Below, one piece after another: positions 37,266 to 47,085 of a stretch of DNA of 64,000 nucleotides. The translations under genes were made by a program, and so were the position numbers. Position 1 is the stretch's first letter. Each line of letters opens with the position of its first letter. The DNA lies in assembly GCF_003952485.1 (NCBI RefSeq), contig NZ_CP034447.1:3114501-3178500 (forward strand). The letters run 5' to 3'. The notes beneath the pieces are model-generated. The model saw nothing but the letters and a program-made list of their open reading frames with translations, had not been told where the DNA came from and ran no database searches. The DNA comes from Mesorhizobium sp. M1E.F.Ca.ET.045.02.1.1 (GTDB lineage Bacteria; Pseudomonadota; Alphaproteobacteria; Rhizobiales; Rhizobiaceae).

Positions 37266-38111
37266 GTGACGCTGTTCGTCTTCCTCGCGGTGCTCTCGGC
37301 GGCTGCCATGCATGCGATCTGGAACGCGCTGGTCAAGGTGCATCTCGACCGCTTCCTGTCGATCACGCTGATGACGCTCGGCATGGGTGCCGCCGCTCTC
37401 GTGGCACTGCCCTTCGTCGAGGTGCCGAAGGCCGAGGTCTGGCCTTTCATTCTCGCCTCGGTCTTCTTCCACATGGGCTACCGGACATTCCTGATCGGCG
37501 CCTACAAGGCCGGCGATTTCGCCCAGACCTATCCGCTGGCGCGCGGCACCGCGCCTCTGCTTGCCGCGCTTGGCGGCATCATCGTGGTAGGGGAGGTGCC
37601 TGCGCCACTCGCCATACTCGGCATTCTCCTGTTGTCGGCGGGCACGCTGGTGATGTCGTTTCGCGGCGGCGTACATCTGGAGCGGTTCAACCTTCGCGCG
37701 GTCAGCTTCGCGCTCGGCACCTCGATCTTCATCGCCAGCTATACGCTTTCCGACGGCAGCGGCGCGCGGTTGGCGGCGACCGCGACGAACTATGCCGCCT
37801 GGCTGTTCGTCTGCGATGCGGCGTGGGCGCTGGTGCTGTGCGTCGCCTTTCGCGGGCCGCAATCGCTTCCCGTGCTGGCGCGCGACTGGAAGGCCGGCCT
37901 CTTCACCGGCGTGCTCAGCGGCGCCGCTTACTGGATCGTCATGTGGGCGATGACCAAAGCGCCGATCGCCTCGGTCGCGTCATTGCGCGAGACATCGATC
38001 CTGTTTGCCATGCTGATCTCGGTCTTCGCACTGGGCGAGAAGATGACGCCTTGGCGCGGGGCCGCCGCGCTCGGCATCGTCGCGGGCGTCGTCGCGCTGC
38101 GGTTGGGATGA
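37266..38111 (+). CDS. EamA/DMT-family transporter
   Basis: A 281-residue membrane protein with about ten helices and two EamA repeats (first near residues 5-125, second near 145-280). AMHAIWNALVKVHLDR at the N-terminus and the RETSILFAMLISVFALGEK segment are characteristic. Substrate unknown, with export of small metabolites usual. The GTG at 37266 is the family start. The longer open frame upstream runs through the EEP gene in another phase. Confidence 0.85.
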   Translation: MTLFVFLAVLSAAAMHAIWNALVKVHLDRFLSITLMTLGMGAAALVALPFVEVPKAEVWPFILASVFFHMGYRTFLIGAYKAGDFAQTYPLARGTAPLLAALGGIIVVGEVPAPLAILGILLLSAGTLVMSFRGGVHLERFNLRAVSFALGTSIFIASYTLSDGSGARLAATATNYAAWLFVCDAAWALVLCVAFRGPQSLPVLARDWKAGLFTGVLSGAAYWIVMWAMTKAPIASVASLRETSILFAMLISVFALGEKMTPWRGAAALGIVAGVVALRLG

Positions 38112-38133
38112 ATCCGCAACGTGCCGTCCCCCT

Positions 38134-38448
38134 TCAGCCGGGAATTTCCAAATCGAACACCATCAGCCCGTCGGTGCCGCCCTCGAGCGCGGCAACCAGC
38201 CGGGCGCCGGCGCGCTGATGCGCTTCGTGCACCAGATAGGCGTCGCGGGCAGCGGCATCGCGGAAGTCGACGGTGAAGCCATGGGTGAAGCCGCGCGCAA
38301 AAGGCTCGGGGCTGACATTGGCGCTGAAATGGACCTTGCCCATGCCGTCGATCAATGAGCGCAGCGCCTCCAGATCGGCGTGGATCGCCGCGCGCTCGGA
38401 GGAGGAGACATCGTCGCGGAAGCGGACGAAGACGCAGTGCCGGATCAT
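38134..38448 (-). CDS. Dabb-domain (stress-responsive alpha/beta barrel) protein
   Basis: A 104-residue single Dabb domain: MIRHCVFVRFRDD at the start, VSPEPFARGFTHGFTVDFRD in the middle and YLVHEAHQR near the end. Such ferredoxin-like dimers occur beside sugar and polyketide enzymes, and some act as cyclases or lyases. It lies 10 bp downstream of a GMC oxidoreductase gene in the same direction, so it may act on that enzyme's product. Confidence 0.85.
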   Translation of the reverse strand: MIRHCVFVRFRDDVSSSERAAIHADLEALRSLIDGMGKVHFSANVSPEPFARGFTHGFTVDFRDAAARDAYLVHEAHQRAGARLVAALEGGTDGLMVFDLEIPG

Positions 38449-38458
38449 CGTTCTTCCC

Positions 38459-40099
38459 TCAAGCCGCCTTGTTGCCCTTGAACACGGCCGGCGGCAGCGG
38501 CTCGCGGCCGAGGATCAGATCGGCGCCCTTTTCGCCGACCATGATCGTCGGCGCGTTGGTGTTGGAGGAGGGGACGCGCGGCATCACGGAGGCATCGCAG
38601 ACGCGCAGGCCTTCGATGCCGCGCAGCCTGAGGTCAGGCGTCACTACGCTCATCTCGTCATGGCCCATGCGGCAGGTGCCGACCGGATGGTGGTCGGTCT
38701 TGGAGGTGCGGCAGGCATAGTCGAAGAGGTCGGCGTCGCTTTGCAGGGCAGGGCCGGGCAGCACCTCGCGCAGCACATAGGGCTGGAGCGCCTTCTGCCG
38801 CATGATCTCTCGCGCCAGCCGCAGGCCCTTGATCGACATGTCGCGATCGTAGGGATCGGACCAATAGTTCGGATCGATCAGCGGATGGTCGGCAGGGTCG
38901 GCGCTTTTCAGCCGCACCGTGCCGCGCGAGCGCGGGCGCAGGAAGGCGGAGTTGAGCGTCACGCCCGGGTTGTTCAGCTTCTCGACACCGGCCTCGATGC
39001 CGGAGCCGAGGCCGAGATGGAACTGGATATCGGGCGAGGCGGACGTCGGGTCGGCGTACCAGAAGCCGCCGGTCTCGAACAGGCTGGAGGCGACAGGCCC
39101 CTTCTTGAGCAGGAGATATTGCAGGCCGGCCCATAGCGTGCGGTGCAGCTTGGCGTAATTGTCATAGGTGTGGTCGCCGGTGCATTCGGCGATCACGAAC
39201 AGGTCGAGATGGTCCTGCATGTTGGAGCCGACGCCGGGAAGGTCGTGGACAGGTGTCACGCCGACCGATTTCAGATGGTCGGCCGGGCCGATGCCCGATT
39301 GCATCAGGAGCTTCGGCGAGCCGATGGATCCCGAGGAGATGATCACCTCGCGCGCGGCGCGCAGGATGGTCTTCTGCCCGCCCGGCTTGTCGACGATCTC
39401 GACGCCGACGGCGCGGCCCTTCTCGACGACGACGCGGGTGACGAGCACGTCGGTCCTGACCGTCAAATTTTTCCGCGTACGGATCGGCTTCAGGTAGGCG
39501 ACGGATGCAGACGAGCGGCGCGCATCCTTCTGGGTGAGCTGGTAGTAGCCGATGCCTTCCTGGCTCGCGCCATTGAAATCCGGATTGAAGGGGATGCCCA
39601 TCTCCTGCCCGGCGCGGAAATAGGCCTCGCAAATCGGGAGCGGCGAGATCGGGTTGGAGACGCCGAGCGGCCCTTGGTCGCCATGATAGTCGTTGGCGAA
39701 GCGCTGGTTGTTTTCGGCGCGCTTGAAATAGGGCAGCACGTCGCGATAGCCCCAGCCGGCGAGGCCTTCTTCCTTCTCCCAGGCGTCATAGTCGCGGGCA
39801 TTGCCGCGCGTGTAGATCTGGGCGTTGATCGACGAGCCGCCGCCGACGACCTTGGCCTGCGTGTACCAGAAGACGCGGTCCTTCATGTTCTTCTGCGGCA
39901 CGGTCGACCAGCCCCAGGAAGCGATGCCCTTGGTCATCTTGGCGAAGCCCGCCGGCATGTGGATCAGCGGATGCCAGTCCTTGCCGCCGGCTTCCAGCAA
40001 AAGGACGGAATTCCCTGGATCCTCGCTCAGCCGGTTGGCCAGGACGCAGCCGGCCGGACCGGCGCCAACGATGATGTAGTCAGCCATGGTTCCACTCAT
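38459..40099 (-). CDS. GMC-family FAD oxidoreductase (choline-dehydrogenase-like)
   Basis: A 546-residue glucose-methanol-choline oxidoreductase. The FAD motif is VGAGPAGCVLANRLSEDP, with GGGSSINAQIYTRG (about 85-98) and SSGSIGSPKLLMQSGIGP (about 260) as the two GMC signatures and a C-terminal HPVGTCRMG with the catalytic His. It oxidises an alcohol, possibly a sugar or choline-like compound. MADYIIVG (40087) may be the true start, five bases after GTGGA. Start and the SDR stop are adjacent. Confidence 0.9.
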   Translation of the reverse strand: MSGTMADYIIVGAGPAGCVLANRLSEDPGNSVLLLEAGGKDWHPLIHMPAGFAKMTKGIASWGWSTVPQKNMKDRVFWYTQAKVVGGGSSINAQIYTRGNARDYDAWEKEEGLAGWGYRDVLPYFKRAENNQRFANDYHGDQGPLGVSNPISPLPICEAYFRAGQEMGIPFNPDFNGASQEGIGYYQLTQKDARRSSASVAYLKPIRTRKNLTVRTDVLVTRVVVEKGRAVGVEIVDKPGGQKTILRAAREVIISSGSIGSPKLLMQSGIGPADHLKSVGVTPVHDLPGVGSNMQDHLDLFVIAECTGDHTYDNYAKLHRTLWAGLQYLLLKKGPVASSLFETGGFWYADPTSASPDIQFHLGLGSGIEAGVEKLNNPGVTLNSAFLRPRSRGTVRLKSADPADHPLIDPNYWSDPYDRDMSIKGLRLAREIMRQKALQPYVLREVLPGPALQSDADLFDYACRTSKTDHHPVGTCRMGHDEMSVVTPDLRLRGIEGLRVCDASVMPRVPSSNTNAPTIMVGEKGADLILGREPLPPAVFKGNKAA

Positions 40100-40861
40100 T
40101 CACAGACGAGGCACGGAAAGCGCGCCGTCGACATCGATTACCGATCCGGTCGAAAAGCCGAACTTGCCGGAGGCCAAAGCGGCCACCACCGCGCCGATAT
40201 CGGCGGCCTCGCCCCAGCGCTTTGCCGGCACCAGACCGCCATCGATGAGCGCGTCGTATTTGGCGGATACGCCTGACGTCATGTCGGTGCGGATGATGCC
40301 GGGCCGCACCTCGAACACGCCGATGTTTTCCGCCGCGAGCCGCAGCGCCAGGTTCTTCACCCACATCGAAAGGCCGGCTTTGGAGATGCAGTAATCGGCG
40401 CGCTCCGGCGAGGCCATCGTGGCGCTGACCGAGGTGATGGTGATGATCGATCTCGCCGAGCTGGCTGGCGCCGCAAGCATCGCTTTGGCAACGGCCTGGC
40501 TGAGGAAAACCGTGCCGCGCAAGTTGATGGCAAGCGCACGGTCGAAGTTCTCCGGCTTCAGGTCCAGAAGGTCGCCGCGCACGACGGCGCCGACGCCGGC
40601 ATTGTTGACCAGGCAATCGATGCGCCCGAAGGCGTCCATCGCGGCCCCGACGAGAGCGGCATGGCCGGCGAGGTCGGCGATGTCGCAACGGACGTAGGCG
40701 AACTTCGCGCCGCGTGCTGCAATGTTCTTGGCAAGTCCGTCAGCCGGCTTCTCGGCAAGGTCGGCGACGAGGATCTCGAAGCCGGCATCGGCCAGCGCCT
40801 CGGCGCAGGCAAGCCCGATGCCGCGCGCGCCGCCGGTGACGATAGCCGCCGGGCGGGTCAT
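40100..40861 (-). CDS. SDR-family oxidoreductase
   Basis: A 253-residue classical SDR with TGGARGIGLA near residue 9, NNAGVGAVV near 88 and catalytic YCISK near 157 following TSVSATMAS. It abuts the GMC oxidoreductase gene downstream, so the two enzymes are probably made together and act on the same compound. A family C repeat lies between it and the next gene upstream. Confidence 0.85.
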   Translation of the reverse strand: MTRPAAIVTGGARGIGLACAEALADAGFEILVADLAEKPADGLAKNIAARGAKFAYVRCDIADLAGHAALVGAAMDAFGRIDCLVNNAGVGAVVRGDLLDLKPENFDRALAINLRGTVFLSQAVAKAMLAAPASSARSIITITSVSATMASPERADYCISKAGLSMWVKNLALRLAAENIGVFEVRPGIIRTDMTSGVSAKYDALIDGGLVPAKRWGEAADIGAVVAALASGKFGFSTGSVIDVDGALSVPRL

Positions 40862-40884
40862 TTGAACATATCCTTTCCAATGTC

Positions 40885-41015
40885 GGCGCCGCCCCTCATC
40901 CGCCTGCTGGCACCTTCTCCCCGTATAGTGACGGGGAGAAGGGGAATGGCCGCAACGCCGGCGCCTCCCTCTCCCCGTTCTTCACGGGGAGAGGGTAAGG
41001 GTGAGGGGCGGCGCC
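40885..41015. repeat. Family C intergenic repeat, copy 2
   Basis: A 131-bp element with perfect 14-bp terminal inverted repeats, GGCGCCGCCCCTCA and TGAGGGGCGGCGCC, and two inner hairpins (CTTCTCCCCGT...ACGGGGAGAAG and CTCTCCCCGT...ACGGGGAGAG). It separates two minus-strand genes of the catabolic run and ends 7 bp from the GMC stop at 41022. Confidence 0.9.
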
Positions 41016-41021
41016 GACGGA

Positions 41022-42533
41022 TCAAAGCTCGCTCCTGCGGATGTGGTCGGCGACGCGCAGCGCCTGGGCGGCGATCGACAGCGCCGGGTTGACCGCGGCC
41101 GAAGTCGGCAGGAAGCCGGCGTCGACGACGAACAGATTGCGGTGGTCGTAGGCGCGACAGAACGGATCGAGCGGTGCTGCCGCCGGATCGTTGCCCATGC
41201 GCACGGTGCCGCACTGATGCGAGGGCGTGCGCTTGTCGAAGGGCCGCGACAGCACGATCGGATAGCCGCAGGCGCGGAAATTCTCGCGCATCACCTTGGT
41301 CAGGCCCTCGAGCGACTGCATGTTGGAACGCCGCCACTGCATGACGATCTCCTTGCCGTCGACCATGATGCGGCTTTCGGGATCGGGCAGGTCCTCGCAC
41401 ATCAGGTACCAGTCGACGGCATGGCCGGCCATGAAATCGAGCGCGAATTTCGGCGCCAGCTTCACATTGGCCTTCAGCATGTTGCCGTCGATCTTGCCGA
41501 GCAACTGGACATTGCCCAGCGGCTTGCCGCCCTTGCCGTCCGACAGATAATAGTCGTTGAGCATCAGCGTCTTCTGGTAGACGGCATCGTTGCGGCAGCG
41601 CGGATCGATCGCGAGCATCGCGCTCGAATTGTGGTTCATGAAATTGCGGCCGACCTGATCGGAGCTGTTGGCGAGGCCCTTGCCGCCTGCCTTACCGTTG
41701 CTGGCGGAAGGCGAGCGCAGCAGGATGACGGCGGAATTAACCGCCCCTGCCGAGAGGATGACGAGCTTCGGCGAGAGTTTCTTCTGCGCACCGCCCTGCG
41801 TGTACTGGATGGCGGCGATCGATTTGCCGTCCGGTGAGGCTTCGAGCCAGTCGACATGGGCGCCGGTTTCGAGCTTGATGTTCGCATCACTGAGCGCTGC
41901 TGCCAGCGGTCCGGTCTGGGCATCGATCTTGCCCTGGCCGGTGTTCGGGAAAGCATCCCAGCCCGTCTTGCCCTCCTTCAGCCAGGCTTCGATATCGACG
42001 CCGAGCGGCAGCGATGCCGGATGCAGGCCAAGGCTCTTCAGTTCGGCGCGGGCGCGCGCGATCGAAGGCTCGTCTGGCACCGGCTCGAAAGCGTAGGGGA
42101 TCGAGTGGAACGGCTCGGTCGGGTCCTCGCCGAGCGAGCCGCGCACGCGAAAAAGCTGCTCGGCCTTCGAGTACCAGGGTTCGAACTCATCATAGGAAAA
42201 CGGCCAGGCGGGAGAGACGCCGCCGAAATGCTCCATGGCGGAGAAATCCTCCTCGCGATAGCGGATCAGCACCGCGCCGAAGAATTTCGAATTCCCACCG
42301 ACGTAATAATAGTTGCCGGGGTTGAAGGCCGGGCCGCCGGCCTCGCGCCACATCTCCTTCGGCCGGTAATGCTCCTCGACGAAGATGGATCGCGTCGAGC
42401 GCGCATGCGGCGTCGCAGGGAGATGGTCGCCTCGCTCCAAAATCAGGATCGAGGCGCCGCTGCCGGCCAAGCCGGAGGCGATCGTGGCGCCGCCGATGCC
42501 GGAGCCGATGATGACGATATCCGGATTTGCCAT
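41022..42533 (-). CDS. GMC-family oxidoreductase
   Basis: A 503-residue FAD enzyme of the GMC group, distinct from the one at 38459. It has IIGSGIGGATIASGLAGSG at the FAD site, GGNSKFFGAVLIRYR near 80-95, and C-terminal HQCGTVRMGND followed by NLFVVDAGFLPTSAAVNP, where the His and Asn would be catalytic. It resembles the large subunit of membrane-linked sugar/polyol dehydrogenases, but no small or cytochrome subunit gene is beside it. It lies 68 bp downstream of the ABC ATPase gene. Confidence 0.88.
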   Translation of the reverse strand: MANPDIVIIGSGIGGATIASGLAGSGASILILERGDHLPATPHARSTRSIFVEEHYRPKEMWREAGGPAFNPGNYYYVGGNSKFFGAVLIRYREEDFSAMEHFGGVSPAWPFSYDEFEPWYSKAEQLFRVRGSLGEDPTEPFHSIPYAFEPVPDEPSIARARAELKSLGLHPASLPLGVDIEAWLKEGKTGWDAFPNTGQGKIDAQTGPLAAALSDANIKLETGAHVDWLEASPDGKSIAAIQYTQGGAQKKLSPKLVILSAGAVNSAVILLRSPSASNGKAGGKGLANSSDQVGRNFMNHNSSAMLAIDPRCRNDAVYQKTLMLNDYYLSDGKGGKPLGNVQLLGKIDGNMLKANVKLAPKFALDFMAGHAVDWYLMCEDLPDPESRIMVDGKEIVMQWRRSNMQSLEGLTKVMRENFRACGYPIVLSRPFDKRTPSHQCGTVRMGNDPAAAPLDPFCRAYDHRNLFVVDAGFLPTSAAVNPALSIAAQALRVADHIRRSEL

Positions 42534-42553
42534 AGCCTAAGGGTCTTTGTTTC

Positions 42554-42603
42554 GATGCATGTCGTTGCCCCAAAACCGGAGCCACTTTTCGGCGACATGC
42601 ATC
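42554..42603. repeat. Family B hairpin repeat overlapping an ABC ATPase stop codon
   Basis: GATGCATGTCG and CGACATGCATC are perfect 11-bp arms around a 28-base interior containing CAAAACCGGAGCCACTTTT. The right arm overlaps the minus-strand stop codon (42602-42604). The interior AAAACCG-N4-CACTTTT resembles the loop of family A, though the outer arms are unrelated. Confidence 0.85.
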
Positions 42604-43717
42604 AGAGGATGCGCTTCTCGGTCGCCGGATCGAAGAACACCGCCTTGCTGAGGTTGAAGGCCAGCGGCGTGCTGGTGCCGGGCTGGATCCTGGCATCGGC
42701 GCGCAGCCGCGCCACCACCCCCTTGCCGCCGAGATTGGTGACGGCGAACGTATCCGATCCCGCCGGCTCGACCACCTCGATGTGGCAGTCGGCGGTGGCG
42801 ATCTCGGATCCGTTGCGCTCGGCGCCTTCGGGATCGGTCAGCGCTTCCGGGCGGACGCCGAAGATGACCGGCTTATCCTTGAACGCTGCAAGGCCGGCCG
42901 GCGCTCCGGGCAGCGACAGCGTGATCGGCTGGCGCGCCTCGCGGTCGAGCACAACGGCGAGCCCGCTGCCATTGGCGCCGATCTTGGCGGGGATCAGGTT
43001 CATCGCCGGCGAGCCCATGAAGTCGGCGACGAACACGTTGGTGGGGTTGTTGTAGACTTCGGCCGGCGTGCCGAACTGCTGCACCTCGCCGTCGCGCATC
43101 ACGGCGATCTTGGTCGCCAGCGTCATCGCCTCGATCTGGTCGTGCGTGACATAGACGATCGTCGTGCCTGTGCTCTGATGCAGGCGTTTGATTTCGACGC
43201 GCATGTCGACGCGCAGTTTAGCGTCGAGGTTGGAGAGCGGCTCGTCGAACAGGAAGAGTTTCGGATCGCGCACCAGCGCGCGGCCCATGGCGACGCGCTG
43301 GCGCTGGCCACCGGAAAGCTGGCTGGGCTTGCGGTTGAGCAGGTGACCGATCTGCAGGATCTTCGCCACCTTGTCGATGGCAGCCTGCCGCTCCGCCGCC
43401 GGCACGCCGCGCATCTCCATGCCGAAGGCGATGTTTCCGGCGACCGTCATGTTCGGATAGAGCGCGTAGCTCTGGAAGACCATGGCGATGTCGCGCTTCG
43501 AGGGATGCAGATCGTTGATCGCCCGGCCTTCGACGCGGATCTCACCCTCGGTGATGTTCTCCAGCCCGGCGATGGTATTGAGCAGCGTGGACTTGCCGCA
43601 GCCGGACGGACCGACCAGCACGAGGAAGCCGCCCTTTTCGAGCTCGACATTGATGCCCTTCAGGATCTCGACATTCCCGAAGCGCTTCTTCAGCCCATCA
43701 ATTTCCAGAAAAGCCAT
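42602..43717 (-). CDS. ABC transporter ATP-binding protein (UgpC/MalK type)
   Basis: A 371-residue ATPase of carbohydrate importers. Walker A GPSGCGKS is at 36-43, signature LSGGQRQ at 134-140, Walker B LFDEP at 156-160, and the H-loop THDQIEAMTL near 195. The C-terminal part is the OB-fold regulatory domain. It is the last gene of a binding protein-permease-permease-ATPase set, and its stop codon is part of a family B hairpin. Confidence 0.92.
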   Translation of the reverse strand: MAFLEIDGLKKRFGNVEILKGINVELEKGGFLVLVGPSGCGKSTLLNTIAGLENITEGEIRVEGRAINDLHPSKRDIAMVFQSYALYPNMTVAGNIAFGMEMRGVPAAERQAAIDKVAKILQIGHLLNRKPSQLSGGQRQRVAMGRALVRDPKLFLFDEPLSNLDAKLRVDMRVEIKRLHQSTGTTIVYVTHDQIEAMTLATKIAVMRDGEVQQFGTPAEVYNNPTNVFVADFMGSPAMNLIPAKIGANGSGLAVVLDREARQPITLSLPGAPAGLAAFKDKPVIFGVRPEALTDPEGAERNGSEIATADCHIEVVEPAGSDTFAVTNLGGKGVVARLRADARIQPGTSTPLAFNLSKAVFFDPATEKRIL

Positions 43718-43740
43718 GGTCGTTCCTTCAGAAAATAGGG

Positions 43741-44685
43741 TCAGCCCTTGACCGCGCCAGCCATCAGCCCGCGCACGAAATAGCGGCCGGCGACGACGTA
43801 GACGAGAAGGGTGGGGAGCGCGGCGATCATCGCAGCCGCCATGTTGACGTTGTATTCAACGACGCCGGTCGAGGTGTTGACGACATTGTTCAGCGCCACC
43901 GTCATCGGCATCACGTCGCCGGTGCCGGCATAGGCAGAAGCGAACAGGAAGTCGTTCCAGATGTTGGTGAACTGGTAGATGACGGTGACGACGAAGATCG
44001 GCATCGAGTTCGGGAGCATGATGCGGCGGAAAATCTGGAAGAAGGACGCGCCGTCGACCTGCGCCGCCTTGATCAGTTCGGTCGGGAAGGCCTCGTAGTA
44101 GTTGCGGAAGAACAGCGTGGTGAAGCCCAGGCCGTAGACCACGTGGACGAAAACGAGGTTGACCGTCGAATTGCCGAGGCCGAAGTTGAAGCCGGTCGCG
44201 TTCCGCAGGCTGGCGCCGAAGCGGCCGATGCTGCCGAGGATTGTCGCCATCGGCAAGAGCACCGACTGGAACGGGATGAAGCAGGCGAACAGCATCATCG
44301 CGAAGACCAGCGTATGGCCGCGGAAACGCCATTTGGTCAGGACATAGCCGTTGAGCGCGCCGAGCAACGTCGAGATCAGCACCGCCGGCACCACCATCTT
44401 GATGGAGTTCCAGAAATAGCCCTTGATCCCCGCACAAGTCAGACCGACGCAGGCCTCGCCCCAGGCCTTGAACCATGGCTCGATGGTGGGCGATTGTGGC
44501 AGCGCCAGCATGTTGCCGTTCTGGATCTCGTCCATGGTCTTGAACGAGGTGACCAGCATGACGAAGAGCGGCATCAGATAGAACAGAGCAAACAGCGCCA
44601 GCAGTCCGTAAATGACGATGCGGTTGATCGTCCTGGCGCTGACGCCGCTCGAGGCCTGGCGGGCAGGTGAGGCAACAGTGCTCAT
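43741..44685 (-). CDS. Carbohydrate ABC transporter permease
   Basis: A 314-residue permease of the MalG/UgpE type with about six helices. The EAA loop is ELIKAAQVDGASFFQIFRRI (about 205-225), and the end LVYVVAGRYFVRGLMAGAVKG is typical. It overlaps the other permease by 4 bp. Confidence 0.92.
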   Translation of the reverse strand: MSTVASPARQASSGVSARTINRIVIYGLLALFALFYLMPLFVMLVTSFKTMDEIQNGNMLALPQSPTIEPWFKAWGEACVGLTCAGIKGYFWNSIKMVVPAVLISTLLGALNGYVLTKWRFRGHTLVFAMMLFACFIPFQSVLLPMATILGSIGRFGASLRNATGFNFGLGNSTVNLVFVHVVYGLGFTTLFFRNYYEAFPTELIKAAQVDGASFFQIFRRIMLPNSMPIFVVTVIYQFTNIWNDFLFASAYAGTGDVMPMTVALNNVVNTSTGVVEYNVNMAAAMIAALPTLLVYVVAGRYFVRGLMAGAVKG

Positions 44686-45641
44686 CGCGGCTTCTCCCTG
44701 AGCTCGGAATAGAGGTAAGGCACGATGATCGCGGTCAGCGTCATCAGCATGATCACCGCGCTCGCCGAGCCGACCGCCATCTCGTTGCGCTTGAAGGTGA
44801 ACTCATACATGAAGTTGGACGGCAGCCAGGCCGAGCCGCCGGGACCACCGCTGGTCAGCGCCACGACCAGGTCATACGACTTGATGGCGAGATGGGCGAG
44901 CACGATGAAGGCCGAGAGAAACACGGGCCTGAGCAGCGGAATGACGATGCGGCGGTAGAGCTGGAAGGTGGAGGCGCCGTCGATCTGCGCCGCCTTCATG
45001 ATCTCGCCGTCGATGCCGCGCAGGCCGGCCAGGAACATCGCCATGATGAAGCCGGAAGCCTGCCAGACGCCGGCGATGACCACCGTGTAGATGACGAAAT
45101 CCTTGTTCTTGATCCAGTCGAAATGGAAGCTCGTCCAGCCCCATTGATGCAGCGTCTGCTCGAGGCCGAGGCCGGGGTCGAGGAACCACTTCCAGGCAAC
45201 GCCGGTGACGATGAACGAGAGCGCCATCGGGTAGAGGTAGATCGGCCTCAACATGCCTTCGCCACGGATCTTCTGGTCGAGCAGGATGGCCAGGAACAGG
45301 CCGAGCGCCAGGCAGATCAGGATGTAGAGGAAGCCGAAAATGCCCATGTTGGTGATCGAGGTGTACCAGCTCGACGGCGGGTCGCTCTCGAAGGTCCAGC
45401 GCCACAGCCGCTGATAGGCGCGGGCGCCTGTGATGTCATAGGACGGGAAGGTCTTGGAGTTGGTGAACGACAGATAGATCGTCCACAGGATGAAGCCATA
45501 GACGAAGACGATCGTCGCCGCGAAGCTCGGCGCCAGAACGATCTTCGGCAGCAGATCCTGCAACCGCGAGCGCACCGTGGTGCTCGGACGGCCGTTATGC
45601 TCCGGCGTCAGCGATATGGTGGTTTCGGCAACTGTGCTCAT
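44682..45641 (-). CDS. Carbohydrate ABC transporter permease
   Basis: A 319-residue permease of the MalF/UgpA type with about six helices, the EAA loop EIMKAAQIDGASTFQLYRRI (about 215-235) and a polar N-terminus of about 30 residues. The gene is 131 bp from the binding protein gene, with a hairpin between. Confidence 0.92.
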   Translation of the reverse strand: MSTVAETTISLTPEHNGRPSTTVRSRLQDLLPKIVLAPSFAATIVFVYGFILWTIYLSFTNSKTFPSYDITGARAYQRLWRWTFESDPPSSWYTSITNMGIFGFLYILICLALGLFLAILLDQKIRGEGMLRPIYLYPMALSFIVTGVAWKWFLDPGLGLEQTLHQWGWTSFHFDWIKNKDFVIYTVVIAGVWQASGFIMAMFLAGLRGIDGEIMKAAQIDGASTFQLYRRIVIPLLRPVFLSAFIVLAHLAIKSYDLVVALTSGGPGGSAWLPSNFMYEFTFKRNEMAVGSASAVIMLMTLTAIIVPYLYSELREKPR

Positions 45642-45727
45642 CGGCTCATCCAGTACCGGTTAGCGGGAATCGGCTTGGCGCGCGGGCACGCCAGGCAACA
45701 GTCCCGGATATCGTCTCGACAGGAGAC

Positions 45728-45749
45728 CTCCCCCGCCAACGCGGGGGAG
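45728..45749 (-). terminator. Hairpin between binding-protein and permease genes
   Basis: CTCCCCCGC and GCGGGGGAG are perfect 9-bp arms around CAAC, 24 bp past the binding-protein stop. There is no T-run. In many importer operons such a hairpin stabilises the binding-protein mRNA and lowers downstream expression, which is the likely role here. Confidence 0.6.
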
Positions 45750-45772
45750 ACTCGAGTTTACGGCAAAACGGC

Positions 45773-47026
45773 TTACTTGGCGTCGTCGATTGCCTTGACC
45801 AGCTCGGTCACGGCCTCGTCCGAGGTCTTGATCTGACCGTGGACGAACTTCGAGATGACGTCCTTGTAGGCGTTGGCAACCGCCGGAGGCGCGCCATAGC
45901 CCTGGGCCAGCGAGCCGAACAGCGTGCCGCCGTCGTTGGCTTTCTTCAGGTCGGCGATGCCCTTCTTGCCGCAAGCGTCGAAGTCGGTGTCAGGCACGTC
46001 GGTGCGGGCCGGGACCGAACCCTTCACGACGTTGAAGGCCGACTGGAAGCTCTTCGACAGAGTGGCGGTGGCCAAAGCCACCTGGGCGGCCTTACGGTCG
46101 TCCGGGACATTGAACATGCCAAACATATCGGAGTTGTAGATCACGGTGCCGTCAGTGCCCGGGAAGCGGTAGCACAGGAAATCGGTGCCCGGGGTCTTGT
46201 TGGCGGCATGGAACTCGCCCTTGGCCCAGTCGCCCATGACCTGAACCAGCGCATCACCCTTGATGACCATGGCGGTGGCAAGGTTCCAGTCGCGGCCCGA
46301 GAAGTTCGGGTCGACATATTTGATGAGCTTGGCGAGGTTGTCGAACGACTTCTTCATCGTGTCAGACTTGAGCGACTCGTCATCGAGGTCGTTCATCGCT
46401 TTCTTGTAGAACTCCGGTCCGCCGGTCGACATCACAACGGAGTCGAACATGGTGGCTTCCTGCCAGTTCTGGCCGCCGAGCGCGAGCGGGATGACGCCGG
46501 CCGCCTTCGCCTTGTCGAGCAGCGCGATGAAGTCGTCGAAGGTCTTCGGCTCGGTGCCGCCGATCTTGTCCATCACCGCCTTGTTGATCCACAGCCAGTT
46601 GACGGAGTGGACGTTGACCGGAGCCGCGACCCACTTGCCGTCATAGACGGAGAACTTCTGCAGGGCGGCCGGAACCGACTTGTCCCAGCCTTCCTTCTTG
46701 GCGGTCTCGGTCAAGTCGCCCATCACGCCGGCGGCGGCGTAGTCGAGCACGGTGTAACCCAGCATCTGCGAGGCGGTCGGATAGTTGCCTGCCGCAACCA
46801 TCGCCTTCAACGCGGTCATGGCGGCGTCGCCGCCGCCGCCGGCTACCGGTACGTCCTTCCAGGCATAGCCTTCCTTGGCCAGATCCTGCTTCAGCACGTT
46901 CAGAGCGGCCGCTTCACCGCCCGACGTCCACCAATGCAGCATCTGCACTTCCTTGACGTCCGCGGCATGCGCCGAGAACGCAAAGCTCGTCGCGAGAGCC
47001 GTTCCGATAAGCAGTTTGCGCAACAT
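45773..47026 (-). CDS. Carbohydrate ABC transporter substrate-binding protein
   Basis: A 417-residue periplasmic binding protein of family 1. The signal peptide is [21 protein letters not shown] (21 residues), and the mature part begins [21 protein letters not shown], the pattern of sugar-binding proteins that recruit UgpC-type ATPases. GGAGGAA precedes the ATG. It lies downstream of the aldehyde dehydrogenase gene (59 bp) in the LacI-headed run. The ligand could be a sugar, polyol or glycoside. Confidence 0.92.
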   Translation of the reverse strand: MLRKLLIGTALATSFAFSAHAADVKEVQMLHWWTSGGEAAALNVLKQDLAKEGYAWKDVPVAGGGGDAAMTALKAMVAAGNYPTASQMLGYTVLDYAAAGVMGDLTETAKKEGWDKSVPAALQKFSVYDGKWVAAPVNVHSVNWLWINKAVMDKIGGTEPKTFDDFIALLDKAKAAGVIPLALGGQNWQEATMFDSVVMSTGGPEFYKKAMNDLDDESLKSDTMKKSFDNLAKLIKYVDPNFSGRDWNLATAMVIKGDALVQVMGDWAKGEFHAANKTPGTDFLCYRFPGTDGTVIYNSDMFGMFNVPDDRKAAQVALATATLSKSFQSAFNVVKGSVPARTDVPDTDFDACGKKGIADLKKANDGGTLFGSLAQGYGAPPAVANAYKDVISKFVHGQIKTSDEAVTELVKAIDDAK

Positions 47027-47085
47027 TACACTTCCTCCCTTGTTGCATTCATATGACCGGCGGATGGCCGCCGGGGTCTCCCAAC

